From Chrysogorgia sp. JL179-B06 (lineage: Eukaryota > Cnidaria > Anthozoa > Scleralcyonacea > Chrysogorgiidae), in contig JAYKKM010000224.1 in the NCBI GenBank assembly GCA_035772405.1, positions 2,714,001 to 2,778,000 on the forward strand: 64,000 nucleotides of DNA, given 5' to 3'. The number at the start of each line of letters is the position of its first letter. The first letter of the stretch is position 1. The translations under genes were made by a program, and so were the position numbers. The notes under the pieces are model-generated. The model was not told where the DNA came from, ran no database searches, and worked only from the letters and a program-made list of their open reading frames with translations. Below are positions 50,201-62,200 of the stretch, piece by piece.

Positions 50201-53200
50201 TAATTGTTAAATATTGCAAAACCCCAGATCTCTAAATAAAGACTGGATCGAGCAACTATTGTTCAGAAAATGAAGTTGGAAGTAGCTCGTGGCGGCCATC
50301 TTGTTGGACCACGTTATATAGTTTTACTATAGGCGACAGAGACTATCTGGCTCTGATCTTTTAAGATCCTAAAATGAATCAGTTGTCGAAGGTTTTCCCG
50401 TAATTTAGAACACAAACTACGTAGTGACCACGGTGGTCACTCCAATATGGCCGCCGCGAAATATTCCCGGCTTTATAATTACTGTAATGCAGCCACCGTA
50501 ATTTGTTTTCTAAATTACGGGAAAACAATATAGAGCGAAGATTGAATTGTGAATATCTCGCAATTCGTTCTCTCCGCAGCCCATCGATAACTCGTCTACA
50601 TTTTACTCGAATTGCTTTCTCTATTCTTCAGCTCCTTCTATGCTTCGAAAGTACCAAAGTTTTTTCCCCCTTATTGGTAAGTGGAACTTAGTGTAGAAAC
50701 CAGACACAGTGCTAAAGTACGGTACCCTGTGGCGTTCATCAAAAATGTCGCTTACTACAGATTCTTCACGAGCGAACCGTCATGTGGCAACATGTCATAT
50801 GTTTGTGGAATTTTCACTGAGAAACAACGCTGAGAGTTGGACATTAAAAGACTGATTATAAACAATTATTGGATGAGGTTTTTGTGATATCTGGAATAAT
50901 CAAGTTCGGAAGACGAAAATCGAGCAGTCATGTTTCTGCTTGTGTGGGAAGCAACCGCTCGTTAGGAAATCTCGCATTGCGGGCGCAACCTACAGATTAA
51001 TGAATAATCTGTTAGCAGATTATTCACTAATCTGTAGGTTTGGTTATTTCCCATAATTAACTGTATGCACTTAGCCAATGAGAAGACAGGAAGTGACTAC
51101 AATGTATAACAATTGTGGTTATCATACTATCATCAGAATTTCCATACTAATGAAGGATTTAACGTTTCCAAAAGAAAGGATTTACGAGATCTTGTTTCTG
51201 TTAACCATATTTCCAGGATTTCCAATTGATATTGTAGTTTTAAAGGGGAACTGTAGTTTAAAAAACTGTAGTATAAATTACTTTTAAATAAAAGCCGTCG
51301 AATATACTCCAAAATGGGGGCGCGTCCAGCAGACCAGCACCTTAAAATTCGAGAATGAAAACGTTATTTCTTGAGTACAAGAGCAGATATCGTAAAATTA
51401 AATTTATTACAGGAACTTAAGATTTATTACGGAAATCGAAGCAGTCCTGGGACTCCTAAAACTATACCTCTTTGAGTGCACTTCAGTTTATGTTCTTTTA
51501 GAGTTATAACATTGACTTTTTGTTCTTAGTCCCTCAGATGTTGGCTATGATGGTGGATATGGACGACGACCCTGAATGGAGTACGTCAGATGACGTTGAT
51601 GATGACGACTGCGACAGGTAAGTGTTTCAAATATTTCTTTTAACTTCGCGTAACTTTCGTAAACACAATTCTGCAGCGATATGAGTACCCTAAAACTCCT
51701 TGTACAATAATTTATAGTACGTAAACTTGCAGGTGATAATTAAGACTTTAGTTTGGCAACTTATTTTCATTCAAATCAACTCAGAAATGTTCCCGCCAAA
51801 AACGTACCGTTCCGCAAAAGGTGTATGGCCCTCGCAGCATGTAGCCGGGGGAAATATATCGTAGGATTCCGGAACTCCGTAACCAATCAGCGTTATATTA
51901 CGTACATACTGCAAACGAGCTCAGCCATAAAACAAATTATTATACTGTAATACAAGATAACTAAATACAAAAATACACGATAAAAAATTCCACACATAAA
52001 CTTCTATAAAGTTAAAATAACTAACTATCAAATTGTACATTTCTAAATTGGTCAAACATTTTTTGCCAAGCGAGAAAAAGATTGTACAGTATTAGCATCA
52101 GCTAGATTCGAAGGAAGATCATTAAACAATTTGGCGCCACTAAAAATGAAGGTGTTTTAACCAAAATTGTGTTTAACCTTTGGAAGGGATAGCCTATTCC
52201 TATACCTAGTATTATACTTGTGTGTACACTACTAAATCTCATAAAATATGATGAGAAATAGGCAGGAACTAAGGATGAAGACATTGAAAAACAAGTATAG
52301 CCTCATGTTACGATCATCTGAAGGTGTACTTCACATTTTAATAAATTACTGTAGAGAGATATCTCTGCTTTAGATTATTGTTAGTCACTAAAACCTTTGC
52401 TTATACCTGCTTCTCTCTTCTAAACCTGCTTCTATTTTCTCAGCAATCTTTCCCTTGATTCAATAAGCCAGTTCGTAATGTCGACTGCGCATCAAAATGA
52501 CGCGTTCTGCGTCGGGATAAAACTTATTTCAATTCATAACATCAGACTAAAACCACAATAGAGATTTGCATTTCTATTTACACTTGCAAATTCGTTATAC
52601 TGAATTCCACAGCCTGATGTTAGGAATTGTAATAAGTTTTATCCCGACGCAGAACGCGTCATTTTGATGCGCAGTCGACATTACGAACTGGTAGTTATTA
52701 TAGTGCGATCGAAAAGTAGGCAAACACCTTCAGAAAGGCATTAATAATTCATGAGGAAAATACAAAGGAAAATCAGTCTTTAGTACTGTTTAATAAACGA
52801 ACAGGAGTGTTTTATCAGATTTAAAAACAGCCCCAAGTGTTTTCGATCTTATAAAATACGTGCAGCGAGTTTATTAAACGGCTTCAAAAACGGCACATTT
52901 GATAAGTTGACTGGCGTAGTAATTTTGAAAATCAATGTTGTCTAAAGTTTATGTAAATAGGACGAATCTTTATCACATATAAAACCAACGACACGGTGGT
53001 GAGTTCCTTTGTCTTTTCCTCATGAATTATTAATGAGTTTTAAGAAGTGTGTTGAAAAACCAGGTGATAGCCAAGTTTTTTTACCAACTTCGAGGTGTTT
53101 TCAAATCAGATAATAAACGCCTTTCGAGTGTATGATATAGCTTCTCAAACTAACCAGTATTTTAAAAGAAATTTAAGGGAAAAGTTGGCTTAATTTATGG

Positions 53201-56200
53201 ACGTTTATTACCACATTTACCAACAACGTTTTCCTTTGTGTTTTCCTCATGAATTATTAATGAGTTTGAGAATATATGATAAAGATTCGACCTGATTTAC
53301 AGAAACTTTTCCTTCGATTTATCGGAGAAAATGGCTTGAACCACTGAAATAGTTGGTAAACAGTGTTATTTAGATGTAGTCGTTTTTGAAGCCGTTCAAA
53401 ACACTCGCAGCAGTGTTTTATCGGGTCTAAAACACTGCTGCTGCTCATGTTTTAAACTATGCTTAAAAATCCACCTCTTCATTGAGGGACTATACTTAAT
53501 ATAATTATATTAGACATCATATCTTATTTGTTAACGTGTATTTCATATATTTTTCAGTAATGCTGTGGCAGGCGAAAGTGCGTTGGATCGGTTTGCATGT
53601 GGAATAGGGGGAAAACATATGTTACCTCATATCATCTCAACTGTACCCCAGATGCTTCAAAATGGTAAGTGATTTGGTTTAGCCAGACTCTCGCGACAAG
53701 TTGTGCATAGTTAAATGCTTGAACGTAGTAATTTTTAGTGGTAGGTTGTGGAAATGCCACGTATATGCAAGTTATTCATTCTTGAGATTTCGATTTGTTG
53801 CGAGGTCTTCTGATAAGAATATGCATGCTTGCTCCGATAACTGAATTAACACACGAGGAATATCTTGGAGCTAATATTACTCAGAATACTGAGCCCCAGA
53901 TGGGAATCGAACCATAATCTTGTGATCAATGAGACGCTCTAACCATTGAGCTATACTCTAACCATTGAGCTACTCGGATGTCAGAGCGAATTGCCGCAAG
54001 CAATGCGCCGGTGGTTTGTTCATGGTTTGTCGTGCTCAGTTGAGTTATGGATGCACAGGAGAAGAAAGCTTTATAGAGTTGCTCGAGACAATAACAAAGA
54101 AATACTTTCCGAACTTCCTAACTCCACTAAACCATCACCCATTTATTTTATAACATAGAATAAAATACACAATAATAAAAAACAAGCTTTATTTCGTTTA
54201 AAAATATTTTTCTCCCTACGGAAGCCGAACATATTTGGAACATGTCTGATCAGAAGTGGGGTTCAACAGCCAACAAGAGGCGAGGTTATATTGAATATAT
54301 GTTGTTATTGTAAGGTGGTTTGGTGTAGTGGTTCGATCAATGAACTACTATTTAACAATTATTCCATGAATTTGAGTCGTATACGACGTATAATTGGTAT
54401 AATTGTTTTATAATATAGACACTCGTGGTATTTTTGGGTATTTTTCGTGTTGTTTTATCAAGTAAATACCTGATTTCGTGCTCATTTACTTTAGCAAAAC
54501 ATCCCACCATTATGTTTTTTATTACTATATGAGTTGATAGCTTGCTAGTATAAGAACCAATCAGATTGCAGAATATGGCCCAGAATAGCTCAGAATAGCC
54601 CATATTATGTGGAATATATACATTTTAAGACGATACTTTTTGTGCAGTGCTCTGACCACTGATCTACGGAGGCTGTTGCCGAGAGCCTAGTCACGAGTTC
54701 TGTATATATATAATGGTGGTAATGCCGGGAGAAGAATTGGGTATATTACAAGTAATATTTATCATTTCACTCGATTCCATGTTCGAAAAATTTCGAGTGT
54801 TGAAATTTCGAGTGTTAAGACCAAACCTGAACCAGTTGCAGAACTCAAGACTAGGCTCTCGGCAACATCCTCCGTGACCTCTAATGACGCACTTTCAATT
54901 ATATATGATATATTTTCAGAGGATTGGCGGTACAGACATGCTGGACTAATGGCCATTTCCGCAGTTGGCGAAGGCTGTCATAAACAGATGCTTGGTATGT
55001 TGCATAACCTCGTCGACTCCATTTTACCTTTTTTAACTGATCAGCACCCTCGTGTTCGCTATGCTGCCTGCAATGCTCTTGGCCAGCTGTCCACCGACTT
55101 CGCTGAAGGCTTCCAAACAAAGTTTCATTCAAAGGTAATGCCGAAAAAACATTAGAAGTTTTTAACATTCAAACAGACTATTGTTTGTACATTTTACGCA
55201 TGTGTAGCTGTGGCGTGGTGGCTTTAAAATTTCAGGGGTGGGATTAAAATTTCAAGACCCAGAAGTGCATCAATATAGATTTTGTAATCCCCTCGCAAGC
55301 ATATAGATGTAAAATGGTAGGTCATCTCCTTATAAGGAAGTAAAAAGTCGTCTTGGGTGATCCGTTTGAATCGGACAATATTTGCATATGGACTTGTAGT
55401 ACGTATTCCATATAAGGTCATATCGGACGGGACTGGGAAGAGCAAATACGTTGCCCTAACGAGCATATACGTTGCCCTGACGAGCAAATACATTGCCCTC
55501 GTACCAGCCCACTGGATGCGGATAATTAACACGTTACGATATGTTCGAATAGTTCGATTATCCGCTCTTTTTAAGAAAACTACGTTCGCTAGCCGGATAA
55601 GCTGTACGCATATTGTAAACAGATAATTTACCTTTGTTTTAATATATATTGTAGCTTTGGGAGTTGATTATTTCTCAAGAAAACGTTCGTTGAAGACAGC
55701 CGAAAGTTCGTTTACAAGATGGTATCCGTAATAGGAAAATTATATTTTTGTGCATGTTCGATTATCCGCTTTCAAATAGACCTAAGTTAGCTGCCAGGAT
55801 AAGCTGTATGTATGTTGTAAATAGATCATTTAACTTTAAAATAATATATTCTATAGCTTTGTGGGAGGGTTAGGACCTTTGTTGTTTTGGGGTCGGTTAC
55901 AATCCAATTAACTTGGAGGCTGGTACGAGGGCAATGTATTTGCTCGTTAGGGCAATGTATTTGCTCGTTAGGGCAATGTATTTGCTCTTCCCAGTCCCGT
56001 CCGATATGACCTTATATGGAATACGTACTATAAGTACCTATCAATATTTGGGCAAGACAACGCGAAGCGGCACGTTCTCATAATATAATAGAACGTATGT
56101 TATGTATTTAGACTAGCTAATTCCAAATCTGTTTTCAGAATGGTTAAATATTGATCGAGATAGCGTTCAAAATAATATACGACGAATCGTGCCTGATCGC

Positions 56201-59200
56201 CGACTAATTTCTAAGTACATAAACCGTTTTTACGAAGGGTATGCACGTTCTCGTAATATAATAGGCACATATGTTATGTATTTCGGTAATTCCAAAACTG
56301 TTTTCAGAATTGAAATCGAGCAAATATTGGCCGAGATAACGTTCAAAATCTACGTGGATTTGTTGCTACGGGATTTTATCGACAGATGGATTTGATTGGG
56401 AAAAGAAACTCTTGGGGTGGGGTGGGGGGTAGTGGTAGAAAAGGCGAGACCATGGATTGGGGAAAATCCTGGAGACCATGGATGTGGAAAAGAAACTCTA
56501 GGGCTGGGGTGGGGATTAGTGGTAGAAAAGGCGAGCGAGGGGATTATTGCGGATTCGTATTTCTAGTTTAGATTGTAAGGGGCTGATTACAATTTGAAAT
56601 TTGAAATTTGAAATTGGGGCAATTTGAAATTTTTGAGCGATTACATTGGAAATTTCAGCCCGGGTGGCGGGAACCGGGTAAATTCGGGTAAAATTGCTGT
56701 TAAATATTCATGAAAACATATTTATCATATTGCTTTAATATTAAAAAATATTAAAGTAATATGTTTTAACAATAACATAATATATTAGAGTTGTTTTGCA
56801 TTTTATCGGTAGATGAAATACTCCCCTAGTTTCGGTGAGGAAACCGCTGAGAAATCTAGTCACATGTGAAATTACGCCTGCGACACTGCATCCGATGATC
56901 GACAGTCGACTCTAATTTTTCGGGCAAAAATATTCCCCACCCCCGCCTCAAACAGAACTGGTCAGGTACGCCTATGATCAGGACCACTGATCTCTAAATA
57001 AAGACTGGATTTAGCTTTCTATTGTATCTGATGAGCTGATTTTGAAGCCTGCATATTTGCATAATGTAAATTAACGAGAGATCATTAGAAACTCCGAGTT
57101 TGCAAGCAAATCAAACTGTGACACTAGCAAAATAGGTTTAGTGTCTGGCCAATATAGTTTCTTTGTTAACATTAAATGCATAAAATCTTCAACCTAATTT
57201 GACGTCTTGTATCAGGCTTCTCTCACTGTATAATTAGAGCCAACGGCAGTAAATCTGTAGGTAGGCGATGAATCGTTTTACCCAGTAATTTGAAAAATGT
57301 TTTCTGGTCCTCTTTATATTAATATTATTTTATTTTGTCGATGGTAAGAGCACATAAACCATCAAAAACCTCATAGGATTCTCAGTTGGTCCCTTAGTAA
57401 TGGCGGACTACCGGCTTCATTTTCTGAACAATAGTTGCTCGATCCAGTCTTTATTTAGAGATCATTATCCCCTTTAAAACTTCCGTCATGCCACTGATTT
57501 CCTTTGTTTTTTCTTCATAAAGATGACGTAACCAATTGGCGCCAAAAATGATGAATTTCGTACTCGTAGTCAAACTTAAAGCTCCCAAATAAACCTCACA
57601 CGACAGTGGCGAATTCTGATCTTGTTTAACACATTTTTTATCTTTTTTGAAATCATTCCAGGTTGTTCCCGGTCTTCTGCTCGTTCTCGACGATTCCGAA
57701 AACCCTCGTGTCCAAGCCCACTCCGGAGCCGCTCTTGTTAATTTCTGCGAAGAATGTCCGAAGTCCATTCTTCTGCTTTACCTGGAAAGTATTTTGCAGA
57801 AATTAGAAATTGTTCTGCAAACAAAGCTCCAAGAGGTGCGTTACTTTCATTGATGATTTTCAGATGCGAGATTAAGCTAGAAGGTTCCTGAGAGAATCTG
57901 CCAAGATTTATTGGAAATGTTACTATTGATTTTTAATGATGTTAGCTTTTTTATGCTGTTATTCGTATTCCGTGCCTGTTAGTTAAAGTGCCTATTCAAC
58001 TCTGTTTTAATGACCCACTTTAGTACTTTGTGATGCGCTGGATATTATTTAGCCTCCTTGAGAAGACGTTGTGAGGCGAAACCCGCCCTCCTCCCCCCCC
58101 CCCCCCCGCACTAAGTTAGTGGGGGCGGGTTTCGCCTAACAACGTCTGCTCTAGGAAGAGGCTAGATATTATGGTGCTTTTATCGACGTTCAAACATCGC
58201 TATTTTGATAGAAAAAATTTCCAGAGTCTGGGACCGAAGCAGCAGTCTAGTGACTTCACACGTTAGAGTCGTCGATAATATCGAAATGTTTTTTGTGCCG
58301 TTTGAATGCTTAGCTGTGGAAATATTACTGATGTTTGAGTTAGAGTCAACTTCCTCATCTGAAAGCGAGATCAATAATGATTTTTTCATCTCTAGAATCT
58401 ATGCCGACTCAACGTGTGACGTCAAAGAGGTGATTTGACCGCGCGATGAGGTGGGTCAAAATTGGTGTAATTTTTCCACTATTACATAAAAAATAAAGCA
58501 CTTTCCTTTGTTGTCTTTGAAAAACCGATACCACCATAAGATTCAGCGCATCATGAAGTACCAAAGTGGGTCAAAAAACAGAATAGAATATTTCGTTTCA
58601 TTTCATAGGCACTTTAAAATTTGATGCGAAATTGCCAAGTAAAATCGTGAAAAGTTGTTTATGTATTTTCGAATCCAATGATTAAAATTAGGATTTGAGA
58701 TAATATTTTAACAGATCATATATATCTCGACGCTCGTGTTCTAAAAACGTATCATTTTCCATATTTTCTGTTCTCTAATAAAAGTTATACCAAATTAACT
58801 ATATTTTCAAGGATGGTCCATCCCCTTTATGTAAAGGTTGGAAATTATTGTTTCAACTTCTCCTAATTTGCCTTTAATAATTTTCCTCTGCCCTCCCCAT
58901 CCAGGCGCGTAGGGGGTACTCACGAACCAAGGCCAGTAATGGCGGACTTACAACGAAACAAGACGCCGGGGAGGTTACAGAAAAGCGCAACGTAGCGAAG
59001 CCGGGAAACCATACAAAAATAAAGCAAATTACAAATATTAAGATCACTTGAATAAACTTAATGTTTTTCGATCTAGCGTTTGTTTCTTGGATCTCTTAAG
59101 GTATAAATGTCAACACAGCTATTTTCTTGTCCTTTGGTTTGCAAGTTGTCTATTCTACCAACGTTCTTTGTGTTTCTCTCATCTTGGAGTATATTTGCAA

Positions 59201-62200
59201 TAATTTGCAGGTTTACAGGATTTGAGTAACACTTTTCAGTGCAATTCATTAAAACATTAAAGCAATTTTCATATAGGATTGTTTTCAAGTTCAATGTACT
59301 TGCGTTTACTTTCAGTTTCTCTTTGAGATCACGGACCAACCTGTGCCGTAACGGCTCGTCATCTTTTAGTGTAGGTCTACTGCGATTGGCGCGTGCAGTT
59401 GTAAGCATTATGATTGTATATACGAATAATGTATACAGGTGCAAGTCAATCGGAAAATCAACAACGTCGTCCGAAGCTCTGTAATGCCTCGAAGTCTTTC
59501 AAGACCTAATGGGAAATATTGCACAATTTTGCAAATTTAACACCCAGAGAAAAAATAGGTACGCTAGGCGTACGTGTATCTGCGCCTTAACCATGATCGT
59601 GCGTTATCGTACTTTGATCGGAAGCAGCCGTTTGGTACTTGATTGACTCCGAAGCTATGCTATTGTTACTTACATCACTCATCAGTGCTACTGCAATAAC
59701 ACTTGCGTTTTTTGTTTTGAAATTGCGTGCCTGCCATCCGACGTGCCCACCTAACTTTGCCTCCTATTTCACCTCACTGTTAAAGAGAACTCCCTTTGCA
59801 GATTTCTCCTTTTTGTGCCTCTTCGTCTCACTCTTAAGGCGACCTTTCACTGAAGCGGCAGTTTACCACCACATTTTGGTTATATTTCAAAACCACCCGC
59901 TATAATACAACATTTATCAATTATCAAACTATTGTGCCCTCGTATTTTTTAGTGATAGCCAAATTGCCTATGATCAAATGTTGTCTTTTTATTTTTAAAG
60001 TTGGTCAGTAATGGAAGAAAACTAGTCTTGGAACAAATTATTACTACGCTGGCCACGGTCGCTGATACAGCTGAAGAGCAATTCGTGGCGTATTATGAAC
60101 GTTTCATGCCAACGCTAAAGTACGTTATGGAGAACGCCGTGCCAAAAGACTTGCGTCTTTTAAGAGGAAAGACTATTGAATGTATTAGTTTGATTGGTTT
60201 GGCTGTTGGTCAAGAGAAGGTAGACTATTCTATATCGTACTGTTTACCGTGTACTGCTGCGTACTGCTGCGTACTGTGTACTGTGTACTGTGTATTGTGT
60301 ACAGTATTGTTTACTATAAGTTGAAACAATCAGTATGCTACAACAAATGATCCTTGTTTTTCAGTTCTTGCAAGACTGTACCGATGTAATGCAAATGTTA
60401 TTGCAAACACAATCGGAAATGGCCGAGATTGAAGCTGACGATCCACAGGTATGTTCTTAGTCAATCATTGCTAGTACTATGTAGCCAAAACATGTGTCAA
60501 TTATGCATAATGTTGGATAGTAAAAATTGATCTAAGTATTTATAGTTTTAATAATTTATCGGTGTTTTTGCCTTTCCTATTAAAATTCAGTAAAGGCTTT
60601 GTCTATATGTAATGTTTTAAAGTATATATATATATATATATGAGAATCGTCAGCTGGTTAATGGTAGACGGAAATTTTGCAAGTGCTGGAAGAATATTCT
60701 CGAGACCCAATCAAAAGTCTGTACAATCTACATATATAGACGTTTCACTCTCTGACGAAGCATCTATCTATCTGTCATCTATTAAAAGCATCTATCTATC
60801 TGTCGTTAACCTTTAAGATTCATTTCAGCTTCATTTCGAGATTTGCGATCCCAGCAGGAGATTTGTAATCCCAGCTGGAAGGCCCTAAATATTTTTGTAA
60901 AGTTTATTGTATAGTTTACTTTTGTATAATGTTTGACACCCATGTCAAGAATATACTTTCAGCACTTGTAAAATGTTCATATACCTTTAACTACGTTTTT
61001 TATAAGTTTGTATAACTGTAAGCATAACATACGAGAATGAAAACGTTATTTCTCGAGTACAAGAGCAGATACCGTCAAACTATAAACATTTCTAAACATT
61101 ATACTTAAAGGCCTTTTATTTCAAACTAACTAATTTTTGGGGTACAGTTCCCCTTTAGGCTTCAGTATTCATCGTTTTGCTGCGTCGATGATCATATGTT
61201 GTGCAGTAATAGAGTGACTATTAACATATGTTAACATACCTTTTAGCTTTCTTACTTGATATCTGCTTGGGCGAGGATGTGCAAAATTCTAGGAAAAGAC
61301 TTCAAAGAATACCTTCCGTTGGTAATGCCCCCAGTTTTAAAAGTTGCCTGTATCAAACCTGAAGTTGCATTATTAGATGGTTAGTGTGACGTATATGTTA
61401 TTTACTAATTTAAAGTGCCGGGGTTTTGGGGATTTTACGTATTTGTGATCTTTGGAATCTCTTGAAAATAATTGTAAAATATCTTGTCGTGCGAAAATTA
61501 CCTTTTCCCCCTGCTAAAGTGATTTACTATTCACAGGAGATGACATCAAAGCACTGGAAACGCAAAAACATTGCATACAAAGAAAGTTTGGGAATTAAGC
61601 GAATTTTGTCTAAACAGGTCTGTTTAAAGTTCAGAGCCAAACTTTCTTTACATTTCACTGTTGAATCAGCGTCTCCCTGCTATGACGTCATTTCCTGTGA
61701 ATAGCAAATCAACTTTAGCAGGGAAAAAAGGCATGAAGATGAAATTTTCGAACGACAAGATATATTACATTTCTTCTTGGTAGAACCCAAAGATTACGAA
61801 TATGTAAAATATTCCCAACCTGTTTTCTTTAGCCAATTTGTTTCATCGGTCCGCCATTAAATTCTTTGAGCTGCAAAATCCCACCAGCGGTTACACGATG
61901 TGACGTCATCTACTCCCACACAAACACACGAAAGCTATTGGATTTCCTGTATCTTATAGTGTACAACTGTTTTTCTACGCATAGTTTCGTTCGTAAATAT
62001 GTCTTTTATATCAAATTTTAATACGAGTTTTAATACGAGTAATGGGGAAAGCGTTCTTCATATACGACGTATATGACGTCACCAGAGACTCGTCTCAGTT
62101 TCCTTATGTTTATCGACCAAATTAATGGCGGCCGTAAATGTCGTGGAGAAGCAATTCGATCTCAATAAATTTTAAATACTTCGCGGTCTTTCTTTATAGA

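Noticed and set aside
53877..53965. tRNA gene on the minus strand
   Set aside because: A and B boxes are recognisable but I could not fold a clean acceptor stem; other SINE heads of similar type occur in the window.
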